Source: Eubacterium callanderi
GTDB taxonomy: Bacteria; Bacillota; Clostridia; Eubacteriales; Eubacteriaceae
NCBI RefSeq assembly: GCF_900142645.1
Contig: NZ_FRBP01000005.1
Location: 248,001-312,000 of the forward strand
Direction of reading: 5' to 3'
Length of the DNA: 64,000 bases
Shown: positions 24,108 to 33,247 of the stretch, in pieces
Layout of the letters: each line of letters begins with the position of its first letter
Numbering within the stretch: the stretch's first letter is position 1
The notes under the pieces: model-generated
The model's input: only the letters and a program-made list of their open reading frames with translations
Told to the model about the DNA's origin: nothing
Database searches by the model: none
Position numbers and translations under genes: made by a program

Positions 24108-26018
24108 TCAGACTCTGTGTTTTCTAATATGATGGCGGCGTATAAGGAGAATAATGACAATCAGCAACAGAATAAGGCTGGCGATGATACCGTAAACCGC
24201 CAGGGCGATGGAGGATGGGTTTGCGAAGAAGGTGACGAGGGTGTTATCCACTGGCGTTTTGACTTCCCGGGCAATATTGTAGCTGGCAGGAATGGTCCGC
24301 AGTCCGCTCTCGCCCACCGGGAAGGAGTGGATGTAATCGGACAGGGCGATCCACTCCTTGGCTTCTGTGCCGGTTGGTGTATGGATAATCAGTGTATTGG
24401 TGTCTGAGACCGGATTGCCATCCTTATCCCTGGGCGCCAGCGTGATGATGCCGTGGGACATCTTAGTAATGAGCCCGGTCATGTTGGCAAGATACTGACT
24501 GGTGGTCACGCGGTACAGCCGGTCCTCATCCAAGGGGGTCCAGGCGCCGTCAGCGTTTTGGGTTTCTACCCCTGTCACCTTATCCAGCGGGAGACGGCTG
24601 TCATTGTAGGTGTAGCGCAGACCGGAAAAAGAGAACTGAACCTCCTGCATCATGGGATACATGGAGACGTCAATCTGGCACAATGTCTTAAGCTCTGAGC
24701 CGTAGAGATAAAAATCCACCAGTGAATAGCCGACGCTCCCGTCAGAGCCTGAGCCCAGCGAAAGGATATTATAAACGCCTGATTCGCTCAGGTTTCCTTT
24801 ATAGATGGTGTCTCGGACAAGGCCGGCGTTGACAAGGGAAATATCTGCGTCCACACCGTTCTGGGCAGCGCCGTAGCGGTAGGCGTCGGTGATAATATCG
24901 CCGAGGTCGGAGTTGTCAAAGTGCCCGAGCAGATCATCCACAGTGGCGAAATTATGGTCGGAGACGGCCGCGGTGGCGTCAAAGCTCTTGCCGAGCGGTG
25001 TTAAAAATTCCTGCTGAACAACATCCTTGCAGGTGTTGATGGACGCTGCGATGTCCGGATCCATGGTCACGTCCCGGCTGTTTTCAATCAGCTGGTAGCT
25101 GTCCACCTTCACGGTGTTGTCAGCTTCAAGTTTCAGGTCCAGAAGCCCCAGGTGCTCGCCGCGCCAGCCACAGCCCACAATGGTGGTGCTGCCCTCGGTA
25201 ATTGGCGTATCCAGCGTGGTGTGCGTGTGTCCGCTGACAATGACATCAATATCGGGCACGGCTTTTGCGAGCTGCTGGTCTTCAGACTTTTCAATATCCG
25301 GATTGGTGCCGCCGTGGGACAGGCAGATAATGACATCCGCGTTCTGTGCTTTCAGGCTGTCCACACAGTCCCGGGCGGTTTCGGCAGTATCGGCAAAGCT
25401 CAGAGGGGCGTAATTGACCGTGTAATCCTGGGCGACCTGGCTGAGCATGCCAAAGACCCCGATTTTCAGGCCGCCGCGCTCGATGATTTTTGTGGCGCTG
25501 CTGCCATAGGCATCAAAGGCGTTCTTGATCTCCTTTGATTCGGGATCATTGCCAAAGACCATGTTTGAATTGAGCATGGCTGGCCGTTTCTGCGCTTTAG
25601 AGGCTGAGCGGAGTGCGGCGGCCAGCCCCTCGGCACCGTAGTCAAATTCATGGTTCCCGATAGTAGTAGCGTCAAAGCCCATCTCGCCCATCAGGTATAA
25701 ATCCGGCGCGTGGGTTTTAAAAATACTGTTGAACAGAGTGCCCATGGAAAAATCACCCGCGTCCAGCACAACAGTGTTATCGGTCCGGTTTTCCTTAATC
25801 AGGGTTGCCAGCCGGGCGTATCCGCCCATGGTGGTGCGGCCGTCAGCTCCATCCGCCACGTCGTAAGGCAGGATATAAGAGTGGAGGTCATGAGTAAAGA
25901 GCACCCGGAGCTCCTGCTCCTCTCCATTTTCTGTTCCTGCCGCCAGCGCGGCGGTTGCCAGCCAAAACAGGCAGAAAGTAAAAAGCAGAAAAACTGTGGC
26001 TATCCGTTTGATTTTCAT
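24108..26018 (-). CDS. Secreted, membrane-anchored 5'-nucleotidase family metallophosphatase
   Basis: 636 residues. A signal peptide covers about 1-27 (ALA-AG). The calcineurin-like metallophosphatase domain has the metal motifs LFTHDLHSY (about 36), DAGDFSMG (about 82), GNHEFDYG (about 117), SHGGTNPD and VSGHTHTT. The 5'-nucleotidase C-terminal domain covers about 350-560 and supplies the substrate pocket. A C-terminal membrane segment and a basic tail anchor it. Such enzymes hydrolyse extracellular nucleotides, UDP-sugars or 2',3'-cyclic nucleotides, so nucleoside and phosphate salvage outside the cell is likely. It is monocistronic, with its own terminator. Confidence 0.9.
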   Translation of the reverse strand: MKIKRIATVFLLFTFCLFWLATAALAAGTENGEEQELRVLFTHDLHSYILPYDVADGADGRTTMGGYARLATLIKENRTDNTVVLDAGDFSMGTLFNSIFKTHAPDLYLMGEMGFDATTIGNHEFDYGAEGLAAALRSASKAQKRPAMLNSNMVFGNDPESKEIKNAFDAYGSSATKIIERGGLKIGVFGMLSQVAQDYTVNYAPLSFADTAETARDCVDSLKAQNADVIICLSHGGTNPDIEKSEDQQLAKAVPDIDVIVSGHTHTTLDTPITEGSTTIVGCGWRGEHLGLLDLKLEADNTVKVDSYQLIENSRDVTMDPDIAASINTCKDVVQQEFLTPLGKSFDATAAVSDHNFATVDDLLGHFDNSDLGDIITDAYRYGAAQNGVDADISLVNAGLVRDTIYKGNLSESGVYNILSLGSGSDGSVGYSLVDFYLYGSELKTLCQIDVSMYPMMQEVQFSFSGLRYTYNDSRLPLDKVTGVETQNADGAWTPLDEDRLYRVTTSQYLANMTGLITKMSHGIITLAPRDKDGNPVSDTNTLIIHTPTGTEAKEWIALSDYIHSFPVGESGLRTIPASYNIAREVKTPVDNTLVTFFANPSSIALAVYGIIASLILLLIVIILLIRRHHIRKHRV

Positions 26019-26130
26019 CGTAAAATCCCCCTTATTATGGATTGCTTCCCCCTTGTGTTGGTGTCTTTATTATACACCTTTATTGACATCAAAAGAGCAG
26101 CAGGAAGATGGAAATTTTCTCAAATTAAGA

Positions 26131-26177
26131 AAACCCCCGTGACGCTGCGCAAACACAATGACACAGGGGGTTTTTTA
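26131..26177 (-). terminator. Terminator of lemA-DUF2207 unit
   Basis: A GC-rich stem, CCCCC(T)GTG with CACGGGGG, is followed by TTTTC on the minus strand, after the DUF2207 gene. Confidence 0.65.
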
Positions 26178-26201
26178 ACCTTTGGAGAGCGGAGAAGGTT
26201 C

Positions 26202-28106
26202 TTACCAGCTTCCGCCGCCACCACCACCGCCGCCGCCGCCGGAGAAGCCGCCGCCGCCAGTGAAACCGCCGCCGCCGAAGCCGCCAGAACCGGAGTTCGG
26301 GGGAACGGTAATGTTGGTTGAGATAGCGTTCATGCTGTGCATGAGGGCGTTGGTGAAATAAATTGTGTTGAACATACTGTAGGAATCATAGGTTCTGTAC
26401 CAATGCGGCGGTTCGATGGCCAGGCTTTCAAACCGTTTGGCCCATTTGTCCGTGACGCCCAGCACATAGGCATAGGGGAGCACATCAAAGAAATAGTTGG
26501 GGTTTTCATCCACCAGGGTTTTGATGCGGTCCAGCTCTGCGGTCTGGATAAAGTTTTTAAAGCCAAGGGTTTCGCCAAGCCATTTATTGCCCTGTGGTGT
26601 CCGCTTGGTGGCAAAGGCGCCCAGAAACGCCGTGATAACAGATACCGCCACTGGCACCAGCGGCATCAGAATCGTGCCAAAGGTGACCGTGCCTGTGGCC
26701 AGCACAATGACCAGGAGGGCGGCGGAGATCAGGGTGCCCGCGATCACACGTCCGGTAAAGGAGCCTGTGGTCATGCCCTGCCGGGTTTCGATGGTGTGGG
26801 CCAGGAAGCTGAGTCCCGCAAAGGGAAGAATCCCGAACAGACAGCCCATGATCAGCACCATGAACACATCAAAGTAGCCCTCGGTCCGATAGCCGGTAAT
26901 ACAGCCAAAAATGAACAGAGGAAGGAAACAGGCCAGGTGAATAAAGGCCTGGGCTGTCTTGGAGCCAGGAGTGAACAGCTTATTCTGGGGCTCCGCGAAA
27001 AAGCCGCCGACCTCCGCTTTGGCCACCTGCATATCCTCGTAAAAGGTATCCTCCAGATCCTTCATGCTGGAGACAGTACGCCCGCTCGGAAAAAGGGCGC
27101 GCATAACCGTGCGTTCAAAATTCAGAGCGTCAGCCGGGAGTTCCTGAACCTTCTCAAATTTAAAGTTCTTTTTGCTGGTCTGCTCAATGGTCAGATAGCC
27201 CTTATCCGCCAGATACATGATCATGGAAAGGATTTCCTCATTGCCGGTTTTGCCGTCAATGATGGTTCCAACCTGGGCTGGTGTGAGCTTATCCGGTGCG
27301 TAGAACATGACGGGCTCCAGTGGCTTCTGGTCACGGCCAAAACGGAACCATAGGACAACTGCGAGCGCCAGGCACAAGCCGGAGACAATATAGACAATGG
27401 GATTCCATTCGTTACCAGTACGCGCACCTACAAAATACCCCTGAGGCAGGCGGATATTGAGAGTAACGCCCTCATTGGCCTGCAGTGGACGATTAAGGGT
27501 GCCGTGAATGGTATTGCCATCAACGGTGTAGGTTACCGCGTTAGTATCAGTGCTGCCATAGCCACCCACAATGAACTCAAGGTTTGAGGGGTCGAATTCC
27601 TTGGGCATATTAACAGTAAAGCTTGCGCTGTCAATGATGGTATCCCATTTTGCAGGAATGATATTGAAGTAAACATCGTCAAACTGGCTAATATGGTCAT
27701 CCCCAGGGTCCCAGGTATAAGAAATATCATAGGTCTGGCTGCCATCCACATATTCATCTTCATCGCCGATTTTAATAACTTTGCTGCCGTTTTCGGAATC
27801 GATGTCAAAGTTGTAGCCTGGAACCTTGATATCAGAGACTCGGGCGTTGTAAGATGTCTCAGTCGGTTTGCCGTCGATATCACGGTAATAGCTTCCGCTG
27901 TAGGGAATATAGCGGTAGAGCCCGTGCCGTGGCTGGCTGAAGGTAACGTTGATTTTCTCGTTGACATCGTAGGCGTGGTTTTCCTGTACGTTCATGGTCA
28001 CATCATAGCTGTCTATGGTAAAGTATTCTCTGGCCAGACTAGCTCCTGGGAACACAAGCGCCAGCAGCAGAAGAAGCGCCGCCAGTACAGGCAGTTTCTT
28101 TTTCAT
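26202..28106 (-). CDS. DUF2207 membrane protein with glycine-rich C-terminus
   Basis: 634 residues with AAGGAGGTG before the ATG. A signal peptide (about 1-25) leads into an extracytoplasmic beta domain of DUF2207 (EYFTIDSYDVTMNVQENHAY, RYIPY, ISYTW). One membrane segment lies near 240, two more pairs near 390-430 and 450-490, and the C-terminus is a Gly/Ser-rich tail of about 30 residues ending in GGSW, typical of the family. DUF2207 genes are very often next to lemA, as here. The role is unknown; envelope maintenance or signalling has been suggested for such pairs. Confidence 0.85.
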   Translation of the reverse strand: MKKKLPVLAALLLLLALVFPGASLAREYFTIDSYDVTMNVQENHAYDVNEKINVTFSQPRHGLYRYIPYSGSYYRDIDGKPTETSYNARVSDIKVPGYNFDIDSENGSKVIKIGDEDEYVDGSQTYDISYTWDPGDDHISQFDDVYFNIIPAKWDTIIDSASFTVNMPKEFDPSNLEFIVGGYGSTDTNAVTYTVDGNTIHGTLNRPLQANEGVTLNIRLPQGYFVGARTGNEWNPIVYIVSGLCLALAVVLWFRFGRDQKPLEPVMFYAPDKLTPAQVGTIIDGKTGNEEILSMIMYLADKGYLTIEQTSKKNFKFEKVQELPADALNFERTVMRALFPSGRTVSSMKDLEDTFYEDMQVAKAEVGGFFAEPQNKLFTPGSKTAQAFIHLACFLPLFIFGCITGYRTEGYFDVFMVLIMGCLFGILPFAGLSFLAHTIETRQGMTTGSFTGRVIAGTLISAALLVIVLATGTVTFGTILMPLVPVAVSVITAFLGAFATKRTPQGNKWLGETLGFKNFIQTAELDRIKTLVDENPNYFFDVLPYAYVLGVTDKWAKRFESLAIEPPHWYRTYDSYSMFNTIYFTNALMHSMNAISTNITVPPNSGSGGFGGGGFTGGGGFSGGGGGGGGGGSW

Positions 28107-28131
28107 AGGTGCACCTCCTTAAAAGAATGTA

Positions 28132-28190
28132 AAAAGGAGAATGGAGAATTAAAGCTTTTGTTCTTTTAATTCTCAATTCTCCAAGCTTAA
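28132..28190. repeat. Long inverted repeat between lemA and DUF2207 genes
   Basis: GGAGAATGGAGAATTAAA and TTTAATTCTCAATTCTCC form an 18-bp stem with one mismatch, around a loop of about 10 nt. It could be a mini-repeat element or an mRNA-processing or attenuation hairpin that adjusts the lemA to DUF2207 ratio. Confidence 0.6.
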
Positions 28191-28202
28191 TTGTCCGTAG
28201 AT

Positions 28203-28757
28203 TTAAAATTGTACTTTCACGTTTTCGCGCTCTTCCTGAGAAGACACTTCAAAATAAGGTTTCTTTTCAAAATGGAACATGCCTGCAATGATGCTGCTCG
28301 GGAACATTTCAATTTTGTTGTTCAGGTTTTTCACGGAAGCGTTGTAATATTTCCGTGAATTGGCAATGTCTTCTTCAATGGTCTGAAGCTGACGCTGCAG
28401 GTCCATGAAGTTGGTGTTGGCCTTGAGATCCGGATAGGATTCAGCAACGGCGAACAGACTTTTCAAGGTGCCGGTCAGTGCGTTTTCGTTTTTCAGCTTT
28501 TCATCAATGGATGAAGCGGTCATGGCTGCGTTGCGGGCCGCAGTTACCTTTTCCAGTGTCTGGGATTCATGGCTTGCGTAACCTTTGACGGTTTCCACCA
28601 GATTGGGGATCAGGTCGTACCGTTTTTTCATATACACGTCCATGGTGGAAAATGCTTCCTCCGCCTGGTTTTTTGTTTTGACAAGGCCATTGTAGCTGCC
28701 CATTACAACAAGGGCAAGAATGACGATAATGGCAATGACTATAATGATTGCGATCAT
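28203..28757 (-). CDS. lemA: LemA family protein
   Basis: 184 residues with AGGAGG before the ATG. An N-terminal membrane segment (about 2-22, Ile/Val-rich) is followed by the helical LemA domain: YNGLVKTKNQAEEAFSTMDVYMKKRYDLIPNLVETVKGYASHE, of which LIPNLVETVKGY is the family hallmark, then a RQLQTIEEDIANSRKYYNASV block. The C-terminus is short and ends KVQF. LemA proteins form helical bundles at the membrane; their function is unclear. It is upstream of the DUF2207 gene on the same strand, an arrangement common across bacteria. Confidence 0.92.
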   Translation of the reverse strand: MIAIIIVIAIIVILALVVMGSYNGLVKTKNQAEEAFSTMDVYMKKRYDLIPNLVETVKGYASHESQTLEKVTAARNAAMTASSIDEKLKNENALTGTLKSLFAVAESYPDLKANTNFMDLQRQLQTIEEDIANSRKYYNASVKNLNNKIEMFPSSIIAGMFHFEKKPYFEVSSQEERENVKVQF

Positions 28758-28829
28758 TGTAAACCTCCTGCGTTTAGTTTCTTATTATTATACCACATTT
28801 CGGCTGAGCCTAAAAGAAAATCAGACGGC

Positions 28830-29732
28830 TTACAGCTTAAATAAATCCGTACTTAAGTATTTTTCTCCCCGGTCCGGGAAGATGACGACAATCAGCCCTG
28901 AATCGAGCGTCTTTGCGACTTCGCAGGCCGCGTACAGGGCCGCGCCGCTGCTCATGCCCACGAAGATGCCTTCCTTCATCACAATTTGTCTGGCGTAATC
29001 AAAGGCGATCTCAGACTCAACCATGATGTGGGTGTCGATTTTATCCGGGTCATAAATGGCGGGAACAATGGCTTCTTCCATGTTTTTAAGCCCTTGGATG
29101 TAATGGCCCTTTACGGGGTGGGCCTCCACGATCTGAACATCCGGGTTATGGCTTTTAAGGCCCATGCCGATGCCCATGATGGTACCTGAGGTTCCCAGCG
29201 ATGAAACCATGTGGGTGACCTTTCCGTCGGTCTGTTCCCAAATTTCTTCGGCGGTGGTAGTGTAGTGTGCCAGCTTGTTGTATTCGTTGCTGAACTGGTT
29301 CGGGTTAAAATATTTGTCTGGATTTTCCGCGAGCAGCTCCCTTACCCGGCAGATCGCGCCGTCAGTACCTTTGTCCGGGGCGGTCAGGGTGACCTTGGCT
29401 CCAAAAGCCTGAATCATCTTGCGCCGCTCGATGGAAACGGCCTCGCTCATCACGATTTCCACATCATAGCCCTTGACAGCCCCGATCATGGCCAGGCCGA
29501 TACCGGTGTTGCCAGAGGTGGGTTCGATGATGGTTTTATCCTTTGTCAGCGTTCCTTCCTCCTCGGCCTGCTCAATCATCTTGAGGGCAATGCGGTCCTT
29601 GATGCTGCCTGTGGGGTTGAACCCCTCTACCTTGGCGACGATTTCTACTCCTGGGTTTGGGCTTAAATGGTTGAGGCGCACCATGGGGGTGCGTCCGATG
29701 GTCTCTAAAATATTGTCGTAAATCTGCTGCAT
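28830..29732 (-). CDS. cysK: Cysteine synthase (O-acetylserine sulfhydrylase)
   Basis: 300 residues, typical length. It is a PLP-dependent fold-type II enzyme: NPTGSIKDR near 35-43 holds the PLP lysine, PTSGNTGIGLAM near 66-78 binds the substrate carboxylate, and a GTSGTIMG loop binds the phosphate. It joins O-acetylserine and sulfide to cysteine in the cytoplasm. It is monocistronic, divergent from the HAD phosphatase gene. An assignment as CysM or a cystathionine-type relative is possible but less likely given the motifs. Confidence 0.92.
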   Translation of the reverse strand: MQQIYDNILETIGRTPMVRLNHLSPNPGVEIVAKVEGFNPTGSIKDRIALKMIEQAEEEGTLTKDKTIIEPTSGNTGIGLAMIGAVKGYDVEIVMSEAVSIERRKMIQAFGAKVTLTAPDKGTDGAICRVRELLAENPDKYFNPNQFSNEYNKLAHYTTTAEEIWEQTDGKVTHMVSSLGTSGTIMGIGMGLKSHNPDVQIVEAHPVKGHYIQGLKNMEEAIVPAIYDPDKIDTHIMVESEIAFDYARQIVMKEGIFVGMSSGAALYAACEVAKTLDSGLIVVIFPDRGEKYLSTDLFKL

Positions 29733-29988
29733 GTTGTGCTTCCTTTCTGTATCCTTGGCTTTATGGCATAAATGGTGAAAATGGATTCATTCCTGCATAA
29801 CATTATAGTACAAAAAGCAATGGACTGCACGGGTAATTTGAGAAAAAACAAAGCTGAAAACCTTTTGCAGCCAAGAAAAGCTTTTATTTGAGAGACATTT
29901 GTATTATAATGAAAGACAATCATAATTGAGAAGTAGAACCCGGATGGGATTATTTCCATCCCAATGGGATAGTTGAAGGAGGGTGTTC

Positions 29989-30651
29989 ATGAAATATCAT
30001 TGCGTATTGTTTGACCTGGACGGCACATTGCTGAATTCCAAGGAGGGGGTCTGGCGTTCCTTTGAGTATGCGTTGGAAAAGCTGGGGTATCCCGAGCCTA
30101 AAATTGAGGACATTGAGCCCCTTATCGGGCCGCCAATCGAGCAGGTCTTTACGAAATATTACGGCTACAGCAAGGAAGATGGCTGGCGGGGACACGATTT
30201 TTACCAGGAGGAATACGTGACCCATGGACGTATGTATAAGGACCCTTTCTTTGACGGAGCCGCCGAAACCGTAGAAGCGCTGCGGAGCTTGGGCTGCACC
30301 GTCGGCATCTGCACCAATAAGGGCGAGCCCACAGCCCGGAAGATCGTGGGAAAATCTGGGGTCAATATTGATGAGGATCATGTATACGGCCCCGATACGG
30401 CCGGCACGCGGACCAATAAGATTGAGATCATCAACGCCTTTTTAGAGGATTACGGTTATCATACGCCTGAGAAAAAAGCCGGTGTGCTTATGGTGGGGGA
30501 CCGCTATTATGATATTGAAGGCGCCCAGGCCTGCGGAATTGACGCGGCAGGCGTGGCCTTTGGCAACGGCACCCGTGAAGAGCTGCTGAATGCTGGCGCC
30601 ATCGCTGTGGTGGACCACATGATGGAGCTGGTTGAGATCGTAAAAGGATAG
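29989..30651 (+). CDS. HAD-family phosphatase, phosphoglycolate phosphatase-like
   Basis: 220 residues from the ATG at 29989, six bases after GGAGGG; a GTG at 29983 would touch the ribosome site. HAD motif I is FDLDGTLLNS (residues 7-16), with the helical cap at about 20-85 (LIGPPIEQVFTKYYG). Motif II is CTNKGE, motif III is the Lys near 128-150, and motif IV is MVGDRYYDIEGAQACG. The PGP/GPH subgroup removes phosphate from small metabolites such as 2-phosphoglycolate, but the substrate cannot be read from sequence. It is followed 17 bp later by the P-loop gene, so the two are probably co-transcribed. TATAAT at 29905-29910 is the likely -10. Confidence 0.85.
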   Translation: MKYHCVLFDLDGTLLNSKEGVWRSFEYALEKLGYPEPKIEDIEPLIGPPIEQVFTKYYGYSKEDGWRGHDFYQEEYVTHGRMYKDPFFDGAAETVEALRSLGCTVGICTNKGEPTARKIVGKSGVNIDEDHVYGPDTAGTRTNKIEIINAFLEDYGYHTPEKKAGVLMVGDRYYDIEGAQACGIDAAGVAFGNGTREELLNAGAIAVVDHMMELVEIVKG

Positions 30652-30668
30652 GAGAAAGGAAGTTATTT

Positions 30669-32438
30669 ATGGAAAATATGAATGTACATCGCAGTATTGT
30701 GATCAATGGCGATTTGAAGTTTACGAATGTCAGCCGGGTTTTACAGTCTAAAACCTTTGGAAAAATGATTACCACTTTTGTAAATGAGCTGGAAATCCGA
30801 CATTCAAGAAAATTGAAGGCGGTCATCCCTTTTCGTGATGAAAACAAATCCTTTGATTTGGAAAAATTCCGGGATTTTGTGACCCTGCTCAATATGAAGT
30901 CTTTAAAAGACGTGATGCGCAGCGGCTATTTTGATATTCAGTACGGTGTGGATGAGTACACTGCCATCATGCTGGATTTTCTAGAAGGCTTTTACAACTA
31001 CTGGCGCAATATCCAGCGCTTTATGGTCAAGAACGAAACCTATAATCCGGACGACGGCGCAAAACGCTCCAAGGCTCACTCGCTGGCCTCCAACAATGAT
31101 TCATTGAAAAAGCTGGTGCTGGATTTATACCGCAACATCCTGTACAACGTCACCGGCAAGAGCCTGAGCATTTACCGTCAGCTGCCCTCGGGCGCCCAGG
31201 TGTCTTTTCTGGTCGACCACTTTGACTTCCCAAATGACATCAAGAGTAAAAACGATTCGCTGTACCGCGTGCCCTATGTATGGGAAGCTATTTTCGAGCC
31301 GCCGGTCATTTTCTATACCCAGTCCAGCAAGCGAAACGGCGTGTTCCCCATCAAGAAGGACAAAAAGATTCTGGAACGCTTTTATATGGATTCTGAATCC
31401 TGGTACGCCATCCCGGTGAAGGCGGGACGTCTGCTGATCATCGCGTACTGCCATAAAGATTTTCTGGAGCTGGGCGCTGGCCTGTTCAATCTTTTCGAGC
31501 TGGCCACACCAGAGGAATTCCTGCACAAAAAGCCAGACGGCGCGGTTTTCTTCGGCCTGGACAAGAGCCTTTTTGAAGAAGACGAGATGCGCGGCTTTGT
31601 GGTTAAGGAGGACGGCGTCTACTACGGCATGCTGCCAAACGATCCGGAAATTGACTACTTTGGATACATGAAGAAAATGATTCTGACCCTGCACAACATT
31701 ATCCAGATCAAAAACTTCTGGCTGCCCATCCACGGCGCTTTCGCCAAAATACGCCTGGCCGGTGAAAAACCAGTAAACATCATGCTGGTTGGGGACAGCG
31801 GCGCCGGCAAGTCCGAAACCCTGGAGGCCATTCACAAGCTGCCCAAAGAGCTGGGCTGCGACGTGGATATTCTTATCGACGATATGGGCTCCCTGCATTT
31901 TAACAAGGAAGACGAGCTCATGGCTGTGGGAACAGAAATCGGGGCATTTGTCCGTCTGGATGACCTCCAGCCAGGCTACGCCTACAGCACCATGGACCGC
32001 TCGATTTTCATGAACCCTAACATCGTCAACGCCCGGGTGATCGTACCGCAGATGACCTATGAAGAAATTTCGGCTTCCACTCCGGTCGATTATATTTTCT
32101 ACATTAATAATTATGAAAAAATTGACGATGCACACGCACCCATCGAAATGTTTGATGACCTGGATACCGCTCTGGCGGTATTCTCAGAGGGCAAGCGTAT
32201 GGCGAAGGGAACCACCGGTGAGGTGGGCATCACGACCACCTATTTCGCGAACCCCTTCGGCGCGGTACAATTAAAAAGCGAACACGAAAAGATCGCGGAA
32301 AACTACTTCAAACGCATGAAGGAAAAAGGCATTAAGATTGGCGTTATCCGTACACAATTGGGAATCCCGGGCTTTGAACAGGATGGTCCTTTTGTCGCCG
32401 CCGAATCCCTGGTAGATTTTATTAAGCATATTAAGTAA
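30669..32438 (+). CDS. P-loop protein of HPr kinase/PEP carboxykinase type, uncharacterised
   Basis: 589 residues with AGGAGAAAGGAAG before the ATG. The N-terminal 360 residues are mixed alpha/beta without a motif I recognise. Near 372-385 is a P-loop, LVGDSGAGKSETLEAIHKL, followed by a DVDILIDDMGSLHF segment that may supply the Walker B acid. The GDSGxGKSE form matches HPr kinase and is also close to the kinase-1a motif of PEP carboxykinase, which share a fold. No signal or membrane segment is present. The reaction is unknown; an HPr/Crh-like kinase, PEPCK-like enzyme or ATP-dependent regulator are all possible. Confidence 0.6.
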   Translation: MENMNVHRSIVINGDLKFTNVSRVLQSKTFGKMITTFVNELEIRHSRKLKAVIPFRDENKSFDLEKFRDFVTLLNMKSLKDVMRSGYFDIQYGVDEYTAIMLDFLEGFYNYWRNIQRFMVKNETYNPDDGAKRSKAHSLASNNDSLKKLVLDLYRNILYNVTGKSLSIYRQLPSGAQVSFLVDHFDFPNDIKSKNDSLYRVPYVWEAIFEPPVIFYTQSSKRNGVFPIKKDKKILERFYMDSESWYAIPVKAGRLLIIAYCHKDFLELGAGLFNLFELATPEEFLHKKPDGAVFFGLDKSLFEEDEMRGFVVKEDGVYYGMLPNDPEIDYFGYMKKMILTLHNIIQIKNFWLPIHGAFAKIRLAGEKPVNIMLVGDSGAGKSETLEAIHKLPKELGCDVDILIDDMGSLHFNKEDELMAVGTEIGAFVRLDDLQPGYAYSTMDRSIFMNPNIVNARVIVPQMTYEEISASTPVDYIFYINNYEKIDDAHAPIEMFDDLDTALAVFSEGKRMAKGTTGEVGITTTYFANPFGAVQLKSEHEKIAENYFKRMKEKGIKIGVIRTQLGIPGFEQDGPFVAAESLVDFIKHIK

Positions 32439-32473
32439 AAATAAAATTATTCTAAATTAGCCGGTGAAATAAT

Positions 32474-32502
32474 TTGAAATTTTTTTGAGATCGCGTTATA
32501 AT
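32474..32502 (+). promoter_or_regulatory. Sigma-A promoter of rubrerythrin
   Basis: TTGAAA at 32474-32479, a 17-bp spacer and TATAAT at 32497-32502 lie 40 bp before the start codon. Confidence 0.75.
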
Positions 32503-32542
32503 AAAGAAACGAACAATATCAAAATCAAGGAGGAATTTACCA

Positions 32543-33136
32543 ATGGGAAGATTAAAAGGTACGGAAACCCTGTCAAATTTGATGAAGGCATTTGCAGGTG
32601 AAAGCCAGGCGCGTAACCGCTATACATTTTTTGCCTCAAAGGCTAAAAAAGAAGGGTATGTACAGATTCAGGAAATTTTCCTGGAAACTGCAGCAAACGA
32701 AAAAGAACACGCTGAAGTTTTCTATAAATATATGGCGGCCGAATTAGAAGGCGGCGAAGCCATGATGCTGAATGTTAACGCAGACTATCCGGTGGCATTA
32801 GGCGATACTAAAAGCAATCTGTTAAACGCAGCAGCCGGCGAAAAGGAAGAATGGGCAGACTTATACCCAGCTTTCGCAGCAACCGCTAAAAAAGAAGGCT
32901 TTGATGATATTGCAGAATCCTTTACCCAGATCTGTGTGGCTGAAAAAGCGCATGAAACCCGCTATAAGAAATTAGCTGCCAACATTGAACAGGGCAAAGT
33001 ATTCAAACGCTTTGGTGATGTCAGATGGAAATGCGGCAACTGCGGCTATATCTATGAAGGCAACGACGCGCCTCAGGTATGTCCTGCCTGCAAGCATGAC
33101 CGCTCTTACTTCCAGCTGTTTGTTGAAACCTACTAA
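32543..33136 (+). CDS. rbr: Rubrerythrin
   Basis: 197 residues, with AAGGAGG before the ATG. An N-terminal ferritin-like four-helix domain (about 1-145) carries the diiron ligands (ESQARNRY, ANEKEHAEVF, CVAEKAHE). A C-terminal rubredoxin-like domain at about 155-197 has the CxxC pairs WKCGNCGY and CPACKHD. The protein reduces hydrogen peroxide to water with electrons passed from the rubredoxin iron, a hallmark of strict anaerobes. It is a single gene with a near-consensus sigma-A promoter and a strong terminator, consistent with high expression. Confidence 0.96.
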   Translation: MGRLKGTETLSNLMKAFAGESQARNRYTFFASKAKKEGYVQIQEIFLETAANEKEHAEVFYKYMAAELEGGEAMMLNVNADYPVALGDTKSNLLNAAAGEKEEWADLYPAFAATAKKEGFDDIAESFTQICVAEKAHETRYKKLAANIEQGKVFKRFGDVRWKCGNCGYIYEGNDAPQVCPACKHDRSYFQLFVETY

Positions 33137-33145
33137 AATTAATAA

Positions 33146-33190
33146 CAAAACCCGTGGTGCCGTAAAATACGGCGCTGCGGGTTTTTTAGT
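33146..33190 (+). terminator. Intrinsic terminator of rubrerythrin
   Basis: AAAACCCGTGGTGCCGT and ACGGCGCTGCGGGTTTT form an imperfect stem followed by a T-run. Confidence 0.8.
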
Positions 33191-33247
33191 TGCGGGAACT
33201 TTCAAAAGGCGGTAAAATAGAGGTAATACGAAAAAAGGGGAAATGTG

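Noticed and set aside
26202-26290. Run of CCGCCG triplets resembling a tandem repeat array
   Set aside because: It simply encodes the Gly-rich C-terminus normal for DUF2207 proteins.
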